Positions 34,350 to 42,048 of a stretch of 53,645 nt of DNA are shown piece after piece. The DNA comes from JBFKMV01 sp041629655 (lineage in GTDB: Bacteria; Acidobacteriota; Polarisedimenticolia; Polarisedimenticolales; Polarisedimenticolaceae), in the NCBI GenBank assembly GCA_041629655.1, contig JBFKMV010000010.1, positions 1 to 53,645 on the forward strand, in the 5' to 3' direction. The position numbers and the translations under genes are program-made. The notes beneath the pieces were generated by a model, which saw only the letters and a program-made list of their open reading frames with translations, ran no database searches and was not told the origin of the DNA. Position 1 is the first letter of the stretch. Each line of letters begins with the position of its first letter.

Positions 34350-35388
34350 CACCGTCCTCGATCCGCACCGGCTCGAGCCGCGTTCCCGGCGGGTTCGGTC
34401 GCGGGTCGACCCACACGCGGCCCCGCTCGACGCGCACCCGGAAGGTCGGGATCTTTTCGGTGAACGGCGGCGGCGACGCGCCGGTCTCCGGCAGGTACTG
34501 GAAGCCGTGCCACGGACAGGTGATGCAGCCGTCCACGATCTTGCCCTCACCCAGCGGTCCGTTCTGGTGCTGGCAGGCGTTGGACACGGCCGAGACCTTG
34601 CCGTCGTAGCGGAACACGGCCACGCGCTCGCCGCCGAGACAGGCGATGCGCGCGCGGTTCTCCCTGATCTCGTCGACGCCGCAGACCTCGACGAAGCCGT
34701 CGGCTTCGGGCCCGGTCCGCTCCGCATCCGCCGCGCGCTCGCGCCGGCCCGCGACCAGGTGCAACCCGAGCACCCAGAACAGTCCCGCGCCGAGCGTACC
34801 CGAGAGCCACGGGCCGCTCTCCGCCTGCAGCACGCCCAGCACCACGTGCGCCACGAGCAGCCCGTAGGCCACGTAGACCAGCATGTGCAGCGACTTCCAG
34901 ACCGGCGCGCTGAGGTTCGCGAGCCAGAAGTCGTGGCTGGTCGCCGCCATCAGGAACAGGATCAAGAGCGCCGCGAGACCCAGCACCTGGAACGGGAACT
35001 GGGCCAGGCTTCCGTACTGCGGGTTGCTGATCAGCACGCTGACCAGCGGGTTCACGTCGCCGAGCGCGTGGAACTGGAACAGCGCGAACAGCCCGTGCGC
35101 CGCGCCGAGCAGGAACGTCGCCACGCCGAGGTGCCGGCGGTTGTACAGCAGCGGCAGGAACCGCGAGTCGAGCCGGCACAGCGGTCCGATCGACAGCACG
35201 ACGTGCAGCATCAGCAGCGCGCCCGTGCCGAAGGCGCGGATCAACAGCGTCTCGATCGTGGCCTCGGGGCGGATTACCGAGCCGGCGCCGATGAACAGCG
35301 CGAGGTACAGCACGACACCGGCCGCGATCACGAGGTCGTAGATCCGCTTCTGGCGGTTCCACCCGACCGCCTGGTAGTTGAGGCTCAC
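34342..35388 (-). CDS. MsrQ/ferric-reductase-like haem-b membrane domain fused to a Rieske domain
   Basis: A 348-residue fusion. Residues ~16-212 hold about six membrane helices of the ferric-reductase/MsrQ type, with candidate haem-ligand histidines His62 (LHVVLSIGPL), His98 (GAAHGL), His168 (SLHML) and His181 (AHVVLG), and the family's RRHLGVA turn. After a linker, residues ~233-328 form a Rieske [2Fe-2S] domain with CQH (272-274) and CPWH (291-294) ligands. The GTG start overlaps the previous stop (GTGA). MsrQ normally passes quinone electrons to MsrP; here an attached Rieske domain takes that electron-relay position. Its tail carries repeat copy B. The orientation of the Rieske domain in the membrane is not certain. 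Confidence 0.88.
   Translation of the reverse strand: MSLNYQAVGWNRQKRIYDLVIAAGVVLYLALFIGAGSVIRPEATIETLLIRAFGTGALLMLHVVLSIGPLCRLDSRFLPLLYNRRHLGVATFLLGAAHGLFALFQFHALGDVNPLVSVLISNPQYGSLAQFPFQVLGLAALLILFLMAATSHDFWLANLSAPVWKSLHMLVYVAYGLLVAHVVLGVLQAESGPWLSGTLGAGLFWVLGLHLVAGRRERAADAERTGPEADGFVEVCGVDEIRENRARIACLGGERVAVFRYDGKVSAVSNACQHQNGPLGEGKIVDGCITCPWHGFQYLPETGASPPPFTEKIPTFRVRVERGRVWVDPRPNPPGTRLEPVRIEDGDV
34425..34487. repeat. 63-bp Rieske coding tail (copy B)
   Basis: Partner of the copy at 30687-30749 (61 of 63 positions identical by eye). It lies in frame within the Rieske domain of the ferric-reductase fusion gene and codes for TGASPPPFTEKIPTFRVRVE. This copy is in an intact gene and is probably the source or a close relative of the source. 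Confidence 0.85.
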
Positions 35389-35852
35389 GGCGCCTCCGCC
35401 ACGCCCACGACCTCGTGCTTCGCCAGGCTGTAGAGGATCAACCGCCCGCCACCGGCGGTCTCCGCGGGCAGCACCCAGGCGCGGGTCTGCCGGTCGGCGA
35501 TCGGGCCGAGCAGGGTCGCGTCGTCGGGCAGCACGTTCCCGCCGCCGGCGTCCTCGCTCCAGTAGACCAAAAGGTCGGGCCGTCGCAGGTCCTCGCGCAA
35601 CTCCAGCGTCACGGCCCGGCGCGGGGGAACGCTGCCGTCCCGCAGCCAGATCGTGCGGACCGCGAGCCCGCCCCACGCGTCGTCGCTCCTCGCGACCTCC
35701 GCGAAGTCGGGGGGCAGCAACGGACCGGCCGCCGCCGGCGCGTTCTCGGGCACCGGCTGCCGCGCCAGCAGGCCCCACACTAACAGCACCGGCAGGACCA
35801 GCGCCAGCACGGCGATCATCCGCCGGTGCCGGCTGCGCAGCGGCCGGATCAT
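35385..35852 (-). CDS. Single-pass membrane protein of the Rieske operon, unknown function
   Basis: A 155-residue protein with an N-terminal membrane anchor (MIAVLALVLPVLLVWGLLA) and a soluble domain of ~115 residues rich in beta strands (AVTLELREDLRRPDLLVYW, GRLILYSLAKHEVVGVAE). It has no cysteines or cofactor motif. The start at 35852 overlaps the previous stop (ATGA), and its own stop overlaps the next start (GTGA). I do not recognise the family. Its position between an 88-residue membrane protein and the haem-b/Rieske fusion suggests an accessory or assembly subunit. Confidence 0.8.
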   Translation of the reverse strand: MIRPLRSRHRRMIAVLALVLPVLLVWGLLARQPVPENAPAAAGPLLPPDFAEVARSDDAWGGLAVRTIWLRDGSVPPRRAVTLELREDLRRPDLLVYWSEDAGGGNVLPDDATLLGPIADRQTRAWVLPAETAGGGRLILYSLAKHEVVGVAEAP

Positions 35853-36115
35853 GCGCCCGTGCCCCGGCGCGCCGCCCGGCGGTGGGGGTTGTTCTCCTCG
35901 GGCGGCGGCAGGCCGCGCATCCAGCGCAACGCGAGCAGCGGCCACAGCGCGATCACCCCCGGAACGATGATCAGGCGGAAGCCCCAGCGGCTCTCGCGCG
36001 CGACGGGATCGATCCGGTTGACGCCGCGGACGGCAAATGGCACGGCGAACAGCACGCCAGCCGCCACGTACAGCCCCAGCAGGGCCACGATCGCGTTGGC
36101 GACGCCGACCGGCAT
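35849..36115 (-). CDS. Small two-helix membrane protein of the Rieske operon
   Basis: An 88-residue protein with two hydrophobic helices (NAIVALLGLYVAAGVLFAVPFAV and LIIVPGVIALWPLLALRW) separated by a short charged loop (RGVNRIDPVARESRWGF), with a basic C-terminus. The start shares one base with the stop of the Rieske/TPP gene (TGATG), and the stop overlaps the next start (ATGA). Its size and position fit an accessory subunit or membrane anchor for the redox complex. Family not recognised. Confidence 0.8.
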   Translation of the reverse strand: MPVGVANAIVALLGLYVAAGVLFAVPFAVRGVNRIDPVARESRWGFRLIIVPGVIALWPLLALRWMRGLPPPEENNPHRRAARRGTGA

Positions 36116-38058
36116 CAGATCAGCTCCGGGTCGGACATCACCTCCACCATTGCCGGTCCGTCGTGGGCCAGCGCCTGCTGCAGTGCCTCGTCGAGCTGTT
36201 GCTTGTCCGTGACGCGGATGCCGAGCGCCCCGCAGCTCTCGGCGAAAAGCGCGAAGTTCGGGTTGTGCAGCCCGGTCTGCCAGACGTCCCACTGCCCGGC
36301 GCGCTGCTCCTTGCTGATCTTGCCCAGCTCGTTGTTGTTCAGCAGCACGTGGGTGATGTTCATGCCGTACTTGACCGCGGTGGTCAGCTCGGCCATGTAC
36401 TGGCCGAACCCGCCGTCGCCCGTCACGGCGATCGTCGGCCGTTCGGGCGCCGCGGCCCAGGCGCCCAGCGCCGCCGGATAGCCGAAGCCGATCGAACCGA
36501 GGTAGCCCGACATCAGCACCGACTGCCGGCGGCACTCGAAGTAGCGGCCGAACGAGTACGTGTTGTTGCCGACGTCCACCGCGATCACCGCGTCCTCGGG
36601 GACGTGCCGGTTCATCGCGGCGAAGATCGCCGCCGAGCCGACCCCGCGCCCCCGGTCGTCCCGCTCGCGGCGCTGCTTCTCCTCGCGCCAGATCGCCCAG
36701 CGCTCGGCGATCTCCTCGCGCTGGTCGGTCGGGCGCGGCTGGCCCGACAGGCGCTGCTCCAGGATGCCCAGGGTGACCCCGATCTCGCCGTACACCGGCG
36801 CGGTGACCGGGTGGAACTTGCCCAGCGCCATCGGGTCGTAGTCGACCTGGATGATCGGCTTCTTGGGCGTGATCCCGGTGTGGTTGGAGAACGACGCCCC
36901 GAACACGACCAGCAGGTCGGCCTCGTTCATGAACCAGCTCGCGATCGGCGTGCCGCTGCGCCCCAGCACGCCGCAGCCCAGCGGGTGCTGGTCCGAGATC
37001 AGTCCCTTGCCCTTGAACGTCGTGATCACGGGGGCCTGCAGCGTCTCCGCGAACCGCGTGATCGCCGGCATGTCGAACCGGGCGCCGTGGCCGACGATGA
37101 CCGCGGGCCGCTTCGCCCGCTTCAGCAGCTCCACCGCCTTGTCGACCGATTCCGCCGGCGGCGCGATTCCGAGCGGCGTGATCCGGCCCTCGGGCCCGGA
37201 CGCCTTCGCGCCCTCCGCGGCGGGCAATACCTGCACCTCGTCGGGGAAGATCAGGTGCGCCACGTCGCGCTTCAGGATCGCGTTCTTGATCGCCAGCGTC
37301 ATCAGCTCGGCGTGCTTGCTGGTGTGGAGCACCGTCTGGCTGAACGCCGCCACGCCGCGGAACGCCGCGGACAGGTCGACCTCCTGGAACGCTCCGGGGC
37401 CGAGCACCTGCGTGTCGACCTGTCCGGTCAGCGCCAGGATCGGCGCGCGGTCGACCTTGGCGTCCCACAGGCCGGTCAAGAGGTTGGTCGCGCCGGGCCC
37501 GGCGATGGCCAGGCAGGCCGCGGGGCGGCCGGTCAGCTTGGCGTAGGCCGACGCGGCGAACGCCGCCGCGCCCTCGTGACGGATGCCGATGTAGGTCAGC
37601 CGGCCCGCCTGCTCCTGCCGCCGCAACGCGTCGGCCAGGCCGAGGTTGGAGTGGCCGACCATGCCGAAGACGTGGGTCACGCCCCAGTCGACCATCGTCT
37701 CGGCCATCACGTCCGAGGTGGTGCGGACGTGCGCCTGCTCCTGTTCCAGGCCGACGTACACGCCGTCGTCACGCACCTCGACGGGGAATGTCGCCACGCC
37801 GTCGTCGTGGCCGCCGGGGGAGTCGCCGCTGCAGGGATGGAAGTCCCAGCCGTGCCACGGGCAGCGCAGCCAGCCGTTCTCGATCGAGCCCTCGCCGAGC
37901 GGCCCGCCCTGGTGCGGGCAGGCGTTGTCGAGCGCGTTGAGCTTGCCCTCGTAGTGGGTCAGGGCGAGGCTCTTGTGCCCGGCGACGACCGTCTTGACGC
38001 GCCCCTCGGGCAGCTCGTCGGCCGCGGCGACGCGGTACCAGCGCAGCTTCGTTGCCAT
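36115..38058 (-). CDS. Rieske domain fused to a thiamine-diphosphate enzyme (pyruvate oxidase/acetolactate synthase-like)
   Basis: A 647-residue fusion. Residues 1-105 are a complete Rieske [2Fe-2S] domain with ligands CPH (47-49) and CPWH (66-69). Residues ~110-645 are a full-length ThDP enzyme of the PoxB/IlvB class: a PYR domain with the activating glutamate (Glu162 in IRHEGAAAFAASAYA), a middle domain, and a PP domain with GDGGFGQYM (~547) and LNNNELG, the GDG...NN metal/ThDP motif. ThDP enzymes of this class decarboxylate 2-oxo acids and can pass electrons to acceptors. A covalently attached Rieske cluster suggests direct one-electron oxidation of the intermediate, which is inference. 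No signal peptide, so cytoplasmic. I know of no characterised enzyme with this fusion. Confidence 0.92.
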   Translation of the reverse strand: MATKLRWYRVAAADELPEGRVKTVVAGHKSLALTHYEGKLNALDNACPHQGGPLGEGSIENGWLRCPWHGWDFHPCSGDSPGGHDDGVATFPVEVRDDGVYVGLEQEQAHVRTTSDVMAETMVDWGVTHVFGMVGHSNLGLADALRRQEQAGRLTYIGIRHEGAAAFAASAYAKLTGRPAACLAIAGPGATNLLTGLWDAKVDRAPILALTGQVDTQVLGPGAFQEVDLSAAFRGVAAFSQTVLHTSKHAELMTLAIKNAILKRDVAHLIFPDEVQVLPAAEGAKASGPEGRITPLGIAPPAESVDKAVELLKRAKRPAVIVGHGARFDMPAITRFAETLQAPVITTFKGKGLISDQHPLGCGVLGRSGTPIASWFMNEADLLVVFGASFSNHTGITPKKPIIQVDYDPMALGKFHPVTAPVYGEIGVTLGILEQRLSGQPRPTDQREEIAERWAIWREEKQRRERDDRGRGVGSAAIFAAMNRHVPEDAVIAVDVGNNTYSFGRYFECRRQSVLMSGYLGSIGFGYPAALGAWAAAPERPTIAVTGDGGFGQYMAELTTAVKYGMNITHVLLNNNELGKISKEQRAGQWDVWQTGLHNPNFALFAESCGALGIRVTDKQQLDEALQQALAHDGPAMVEVMSDPELI

Positions 38059-38083
38059 CCGGCGGCCCCCCTGTCGATCGTGG

Positions 38084-39703
38084 CTAGAGCGGTGTGGCGC
38101 CGGCGTAGGCGACGCCGCTGAGGTAGGCCAGCTCGCGGTTCCAGGTCGTGAGGTCGGAAACGCTGAACTGGCTCAGTCTGGTGTGGCCGCAGGCGCGGGC
38201 CAGCGTGCTCATCAGGTGCACCGACGCGCGGAAGAACCGGTCGAGGCGCTTGGCCGCCTCGTCCACGATCAACCGCGCCCGCAGATTCTCGCGTTGCGTG
38301 GCGATGCCGACGGGGCAGTTGTTGGTGTGGCAGGCCCGCATGCCCAGGCAGCCGATGGCCTGGATCGCGGCGTTGGAGACCGCCACCCCGTCGGCGCCCA
38401 GCGCCAGCGCCTTGGCGAAGTCGGCCGGCGTGCGCAGGCCGCCGGTGACGATCAGCGTCACGTCGTCCCGGCCCAGCCCGTCGAGATGCCGTCGCGCCCG
38501 CGCCAGCGCCGGGATCGTCGGCACCGAGATGTTGTCCTTGAAGATGTTCGGCGCGGCGCCCGTGCCGCCCCCGCGGCCGTCGAGGATCACGTAGTCCACG
38601 CCGATGCGCAGCGCGGCGTCGAGGTCGTCCTCGACGTGCTGCGCCGAGAGCTTGAAGCCGACGGGGATGCCGTCCGTCGCGTCGCGCACCTCGCCGGCGA
38701 AGCGGCGGAAGTCGTCCTCGTGCTCCCAGTCGGGGAAGCGCGCCGGCGACACCGCCGGTTGCCCGTCCTTCAAACCGCGCACCTCGGCGATCTTGCCCTT
38801 GACCTTGTGGCCGGGCAGGTGCCCGCCGGTGCCGGTCTTGGCGCCCTGGCCGCCCTTGAAATGGAACGCCTGCGCGAGCTTGACCTTGTCCATCGAGTAG
38901 CCGAAGCGCGCCGAGGCCAGCTCGTAGAAGTAGCGGCTGTTGGACTGCTGCTCCTCGGGCAGCATGCCGCCCTCACCGGAACAGATCCCGGTGCCGGCCA
39001 GCTCGGCGCCCCGCGACAGCGCGAGCTTGGCCTCCTCGGACAGCGCGCCGAAGCTCATGTCGGAGACGAACAGCGGGATCGCCAGCCGCAGCGGCTTGTT
39101 CGCCTTGGGCCCGATCACCAGCTCGGTGTCGACCTCGACCTCGTCGAGCTGCGGCAAACGCGCGAGCTGTGCCGTCAGGAACTGCAGGTCGGCCCAGCGC
39201 GGCAGCTCGGGCCCCGGCACACCCATCGCCGACACCGGTCCGTGCGCCCCGGTCTTGTCGAGACCGTGCGCCGCCAGCTCCTGGATCAGCTTGACGTGCG
39301 GCTCCTGGGACGTGCCGTGCACGTCGGCGTACAGGCCCTGGTACTCGTCGCGCTGGTACGGCTGCGGGTTCTTCTTCTCCCATGCGGCGATCTCGTCGGC
39401 GTCGACCCACACACCGCCGTTTTCGACCCACGAGCCGAACTTCGCCAGGCGCTCGTCGTTGTTGTACTCGCTGACCCCGGTGCGGTAGCGGTAGTCCCAG
39501 TTGTGCACGCCGCAGATCAGGTTCTCGCCGTCGACGTGGCCGTCGGACAGCAGCGCGCCGCGGTGCAGGCAGCGCCCGTACAGCACCGAGGCCTGCTGCT
39601 CGTCCTTCCAGCGGATCACCACCAGATCGACGTTCGAGACCAGCGCGTACGCCGGTTTGAGGGGTTCCAGCTCGTCCCACGCCGCGACCTTGACCTTGTT
39701 CAT
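38084..39703 (-). CDS. Rieske domain fused to a glutamate-synthase-like FMN/3Fe-4S protein
   Basis: A 539-residue fusion. The N-terminal ~75 residues carry Rieske ligands CLH (45-47) and CGVH (64-67). The rest is a glutamate-synthase central/FMN barrel (IPLFVSDMSFGALSEEAK, GGQGAKTGTGGHLPGHKV, VDYVILDGRGGGTGAAP) followed by the 3Fe-4S cysteine pattern CLGMRACHTNNC (~452-463), C-x5-C-x4-C. It lacks the glutaminase domain of GltB, so it belongs to the stand-alone GltB2-like group, whose members are known as electron-transfer or methylamine/glutamate-type synthases. It starts 3 bp after the msrAB stop and precedes the Rieske/ThDP gene by 25 bp. With FMN, 3Fe-4S and 2Fe-2S it is well suited to collect or split electrons. 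Confidence 0.92.
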   Translation of the reverse strand: MNKVKVAAWDELEPLKPAYALVSNVDLVVIRWKDEQQASVLYGRCLHRGALLSDGHVDGENLICGVHNWDYRYRTGVSEYNNDERLAKFGSWVENGGVWVDADEIAAWEKKNPQPYQRDEYQGLYADVHGTSQEPHVKLIQELAAHGLDKTGAHGPVSAMGVPGPELPRWADLQFLTAQLARLPQLDEVEVDTELVIGPKANKPLRLAIPLFVSDMSFGALSEEAKLALSRGAELAGTGICSGEGGMLPEEQQSNSRYFYELASARFGYSMDKVKLAQAFHFKGGQGAKTGTGGHLPGHKVKGKIAEVRGLKDGQPAVSPARFPDWEHEDDFRRFAGEVRDATDGIPVGFKLSAQHVEDDLDAALRIGVDYVILDGRGGGTGAAPNIFKDNISVPTIPALARARRHLDGLGRDDVTLIVTGGLRTPADFAKALALGADGVAVSNAAIQAIGCLGMRACHTNNCPVGIATQRENLRARLIVDEAAKRLDRFFRASVHLMSTLARACGHTRLSQFSVSDLTTWNRELAYLSGVAYAGATPL

Positions 39704-39706
39704 CGG

Positions 39707-40837
39707 TCAGCGGCTCGCCTTGTCGAACAGCTCCAGATACTCGCCGTACCCTTCCTGCTCCAGGTCTTCCTTGGGGATGAAGCGCAGCGACGCGCTGTTG
39801 ATGCAGTAGCGCTGGCCGGTCGGCTGCGGGCCGTCGTCGAAGACGTGGCCGAGGTGGCTGTCCGCGTTGCGGCTGCGCACCTCGACGCGGCGCATGAACA
39901 GCTTGCGGTCCTCCTTCTCGACGATGTTCGCGGGATCGAGGGGCCGGGTGAAGCTCGGCCAGCCCGTTCCGCTGTCGTACTTGTCCAGCGAGCTGAACAG
40001 CGGCTCGCCGCTGACGATGTCGACGTAGATCCCCTGCTGCTTGTTGTTCCAGAACTCGTTGTCGAAGGGGCGTTCCGTACCCTCGTGCTGCGTGACCTTG
40101 TACTGCAGCGGGCTCAGCTTCTGCTTCAGTTCCTCGTCGCTCGGTTTCACGTATCTCTCCTTGCCGCTTCCCGCGGCGGGCTGCGGCTTGCCGGGCTTCG
40201 CGTCGGCGCCCCAGACCCGCTCCAGATACGGCGTGCGCCCGGAGCCGTAGCGGTAGCGCTTGTACTCGACCGGGTGCTTGATCGCGTAGTCCTGATGGTA
40301 CTCCTCCGCCGGGTAGAACGGCCCGGCGGGAACGATCTCGGTCACCAGCGGCTTGTCGAAACGGCCACTTCGCGCCAGCTCGGCCTTGGACTGCTCGGCC
40401 TGCTCGCGCTGGCTCTCGTCGCGGTAGTAGACGTAGGTCTTGTACTGGCCGCCGCGGTCGGCGAACTGGCCGCCGGGATCGGTCGGATCGATCTGCCGCC
40501 AAAAGATGTCCAGCAGCTCACGGTAGCTGATCCGGGCCGGGTCGTAGCGGACCTGGACCACCTCGACGTGACCGGATCTCCCGGACGAGACGTCCTTGTA
40601 GGTCGGGTTCTTCGACTTGCCGCCCGAGTAGCCCGACACCGCCTCGACGACACCGTCGACGCCGTCGAAAGCCGATTCGACGCACCAGAAGCAACCGCCG
40701 GCGAACAGCGCCGTCTCGAGCGACGCGTCGGCGGGCGCCGGTTTCGCGGCCGCCGCCTGGGGCTCCTGGCCGGAGGCGCAGGCCAGCATCGTACCGGCGG
40801 CGAGCAACAGTACGACGAGCTTGATCGAGCGTTTCAT
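39707..40837 (-). CDS. msrAB: Lipoprotein MsrA-MsrB fusion, methionine sulfoxide reductase
   Basis: A 376-residue fusion reducing both stereoisomers of methionine sulfoxide. The start has GGAGAG 6 bp upstream, and a lipoprotein signal ends at GTMLAC (Cys20), so it is anchored outside the cytoplasm. MsrA carries GGCFWC (nucleophile Cys49). MsrB follows with SGTGWPSFTRP, HLGHVFDDGP and the catalytic Cys345 in RYCINSASLRF. MsrB lacks the zinc-binding CxxC pairs. First gene of the Rieske operon (3 bp to the next start), which also contains an MsrQ-like membrane protein, so this lipoprotein could receive reducing power from it. That is inference; known MsrAB proteins use thiol relays. Confidence 0.93.
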   Translation of the reverse strand: MKRSIKLVVLLLAAGTMLACASGQEPQAAAAKPAPADASLETALFAGGCFWCVESAFDGVDGVVEAVSGYSGGKSKNPTYKDVSSGRSGHVEVVQVRYDPARISYRELLDIFWRQIDPTDPGGQFADRGGQYKTYVYYRDESQREQAEQSKAELARSGRFDKPLVTEIVPAGPFYPAEEYHQDYAIKHPVEYKRYRYGSGRTPYLERVWGADAKPGKPQPAAGSGKERYVKPSDEELKQKLSPLQYKVTQHEGTERPFDNEFWNNKQQGIYVDIVSGEPLFSSLDKYDSGTGWPSFTRPLDPANIVEKEDRKLFMRRVEVRSRNADSHLGHVFDDGPQPTGQRYCINSASLRFIPKEDLEQEGYGEYLELFDKASR

Positions 40838-41024
40838 GGATCTCTCCGTTACGGTATCGGATCGTGCCGGGGCCTTCCAATCTTTTCTTGCCGGATTTCC
40901 CCGCGAGGGATTGGATGCCGCAACCGTGTCCGTTATTTCGCTGATGATCCGAAGGATCTCGCGTTCCGCGAACCAAGTCAACGCCTGCCGGCCGGCCGAT
41001 ATTCCAGCGCCGCTGCGCCGATCG

Positions 41025-41030
41025 TATACT
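41025..41030 (+). promoter_or_regulatory. -10 box (TATACT) of a probable leaderless transcript
   Basis: TATACT ends 7 bp before the GTG at 41038 and 10 bp before the ATG at 41041, with no Shine-Dalgarno site between. TTCCAG, 17 bp upstream (41002-41007), is a weak -35 candidate. Transcription would begin at or near the start codon. Confidence 0.5.
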
Positions 41031-41040
41031 GCCCGGCGTG

Positions 41041-41943
41041 ATGCGCAACGGCGGCTTCGAATACCGGGAGCGCGTGCGCGCCGACGCCGGGGGCGAGACG
41101 GTGCTGGATTATCTCGCCCGGCGTTACCGCCACTCCACGCCGGAGGAATGGGCGGAGCGCATCGGTGCGGGGCGCGTGTTGCTGGACGCAGCGGCGGTGT
41201 CGCCCCGGACCCGGCTGAAGCCCGGACAGCTGCTGGTCTGGCGGCGCCCCGCCTGGACGGAGCCCGCGGCCCCCGAGACGTTCGGCGTCCTGTTCGAGGA
41301 CCGCGACCTGCTGGCGGTGGACAAGCCGGCCGGCCTGCCGACGTTGCCGGGCGGCGGGTTCCTCGAGCGCACGCTGCTCCATCGCGTGCGCGCGGCGGCT
41401 CCCGGCGCCACGCCGCTGCACCGGCTGGGCCGCTGGACCTCCGGCGTGGTGCTGTTCGCGCGCACCCCCGAGGCGCGGGCGGAGCTGACGCGGCAGTGGG
41501 TCGCGCGGCAGGTCGGCAAGCGCTACCGGGCACTGGCCTGCGGCTCGCCCGCGCGGGACGAGTTCGAGATCACGGCGCCGATCGGCCGCGTGCCGCACGT
41601 CTTGCTGGGATCGGTTCACGCCGCCGCACCCGGGGCGAAGTCCGCGAGGACGGACGTCCGGGTGCTCGAACGACGCCGCGACGAGGGCACGTTCCTGTGC
41701 GACGTGCACATCGCCACCGGGCGCCCGCACCAGATCCGCATCCACCTCGCGGCGGCCGGGCATCCCCTGGCCGGCGATCCGCTCTACGCACCCGGCGGGG
41801 TTCCCGCTCCCGGCTGCCGCGCGCTGCCAGGCGATCGCGGTTACCGGCTGCACGCGGCCGAGCTGACCTTCGCGCATCCGCGGACCGGACGCGCGGTGCG
41901 CGTGGAGAGCGCTCCGCCGCCCGGATTGCGGCGACGATCGTAG
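41041..41943 (+). CDS. RluA-family pseudouridine-synthase-like protein with Gly in place of the catalytic Asp
   Basis: A 300-residue RluA-fold protein. It has an N-terminal S4-like segment (ETVLDYLARRY) and a catalytic core with VDKPAGLPTLPGG, then LHRLGRWTSGVVLFA where standard enzymes have HRLDRxTSG. The C-terminal RPHQIRIHLAAAGHPLAGDP and YRLHAAELTF are intact. The catalytic Asp, essential in known family members, is Gly here; some family members with HRLGR do exist, and whether they are active is unclear to me. GTG 41038 is an alternative start, and the transcript is probably leaderless. It is divergent from msrAB. Confidence 0.87.
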   Translation: MRNGGFEYRERVRADAGGETVLDYLARRYRHSTPEEWAERIGAGRVLLDAAAVSPRTRLKPGQLLVWRRPAWTEPAAPETFGVLFEDRDLLAVDKPAGLPTLPGGGFLERTLLHRVRAAAPGATPLHRLGRWTSGVVLFARTPEARAELTRQWVARQVGKRYRALACGSPARDEFEITAPIGRVPHVLLGSVHAAAPGAKSARTDVRVLERRRDEGTFLCDVHIATGRPHQIRIHLAAAGHPLAGDPLYAPGGVPAPGCRALPGDRGYRLHAAELTFAHPRTGRAVRVESAPPPGLRRRS

Positions 41944-42048
41944 CGCCGGATTGTCGACCGGGGCTCTCCGTTATCGCGCCGCCGATCCGTCGCCACGGCA
42001 CCCCGATCTTCCTACCATGGACCTCAACGACCGAAGGAGGTCCGCGTC

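Noticed and set aside
37973..41041. A 1,022-codon plus-strand open frame across msrAB and the Rieske-FMN gene
   Set aside because: It is opposite two genes with clear catalytic motifs, and its translation is biased and motif-free.
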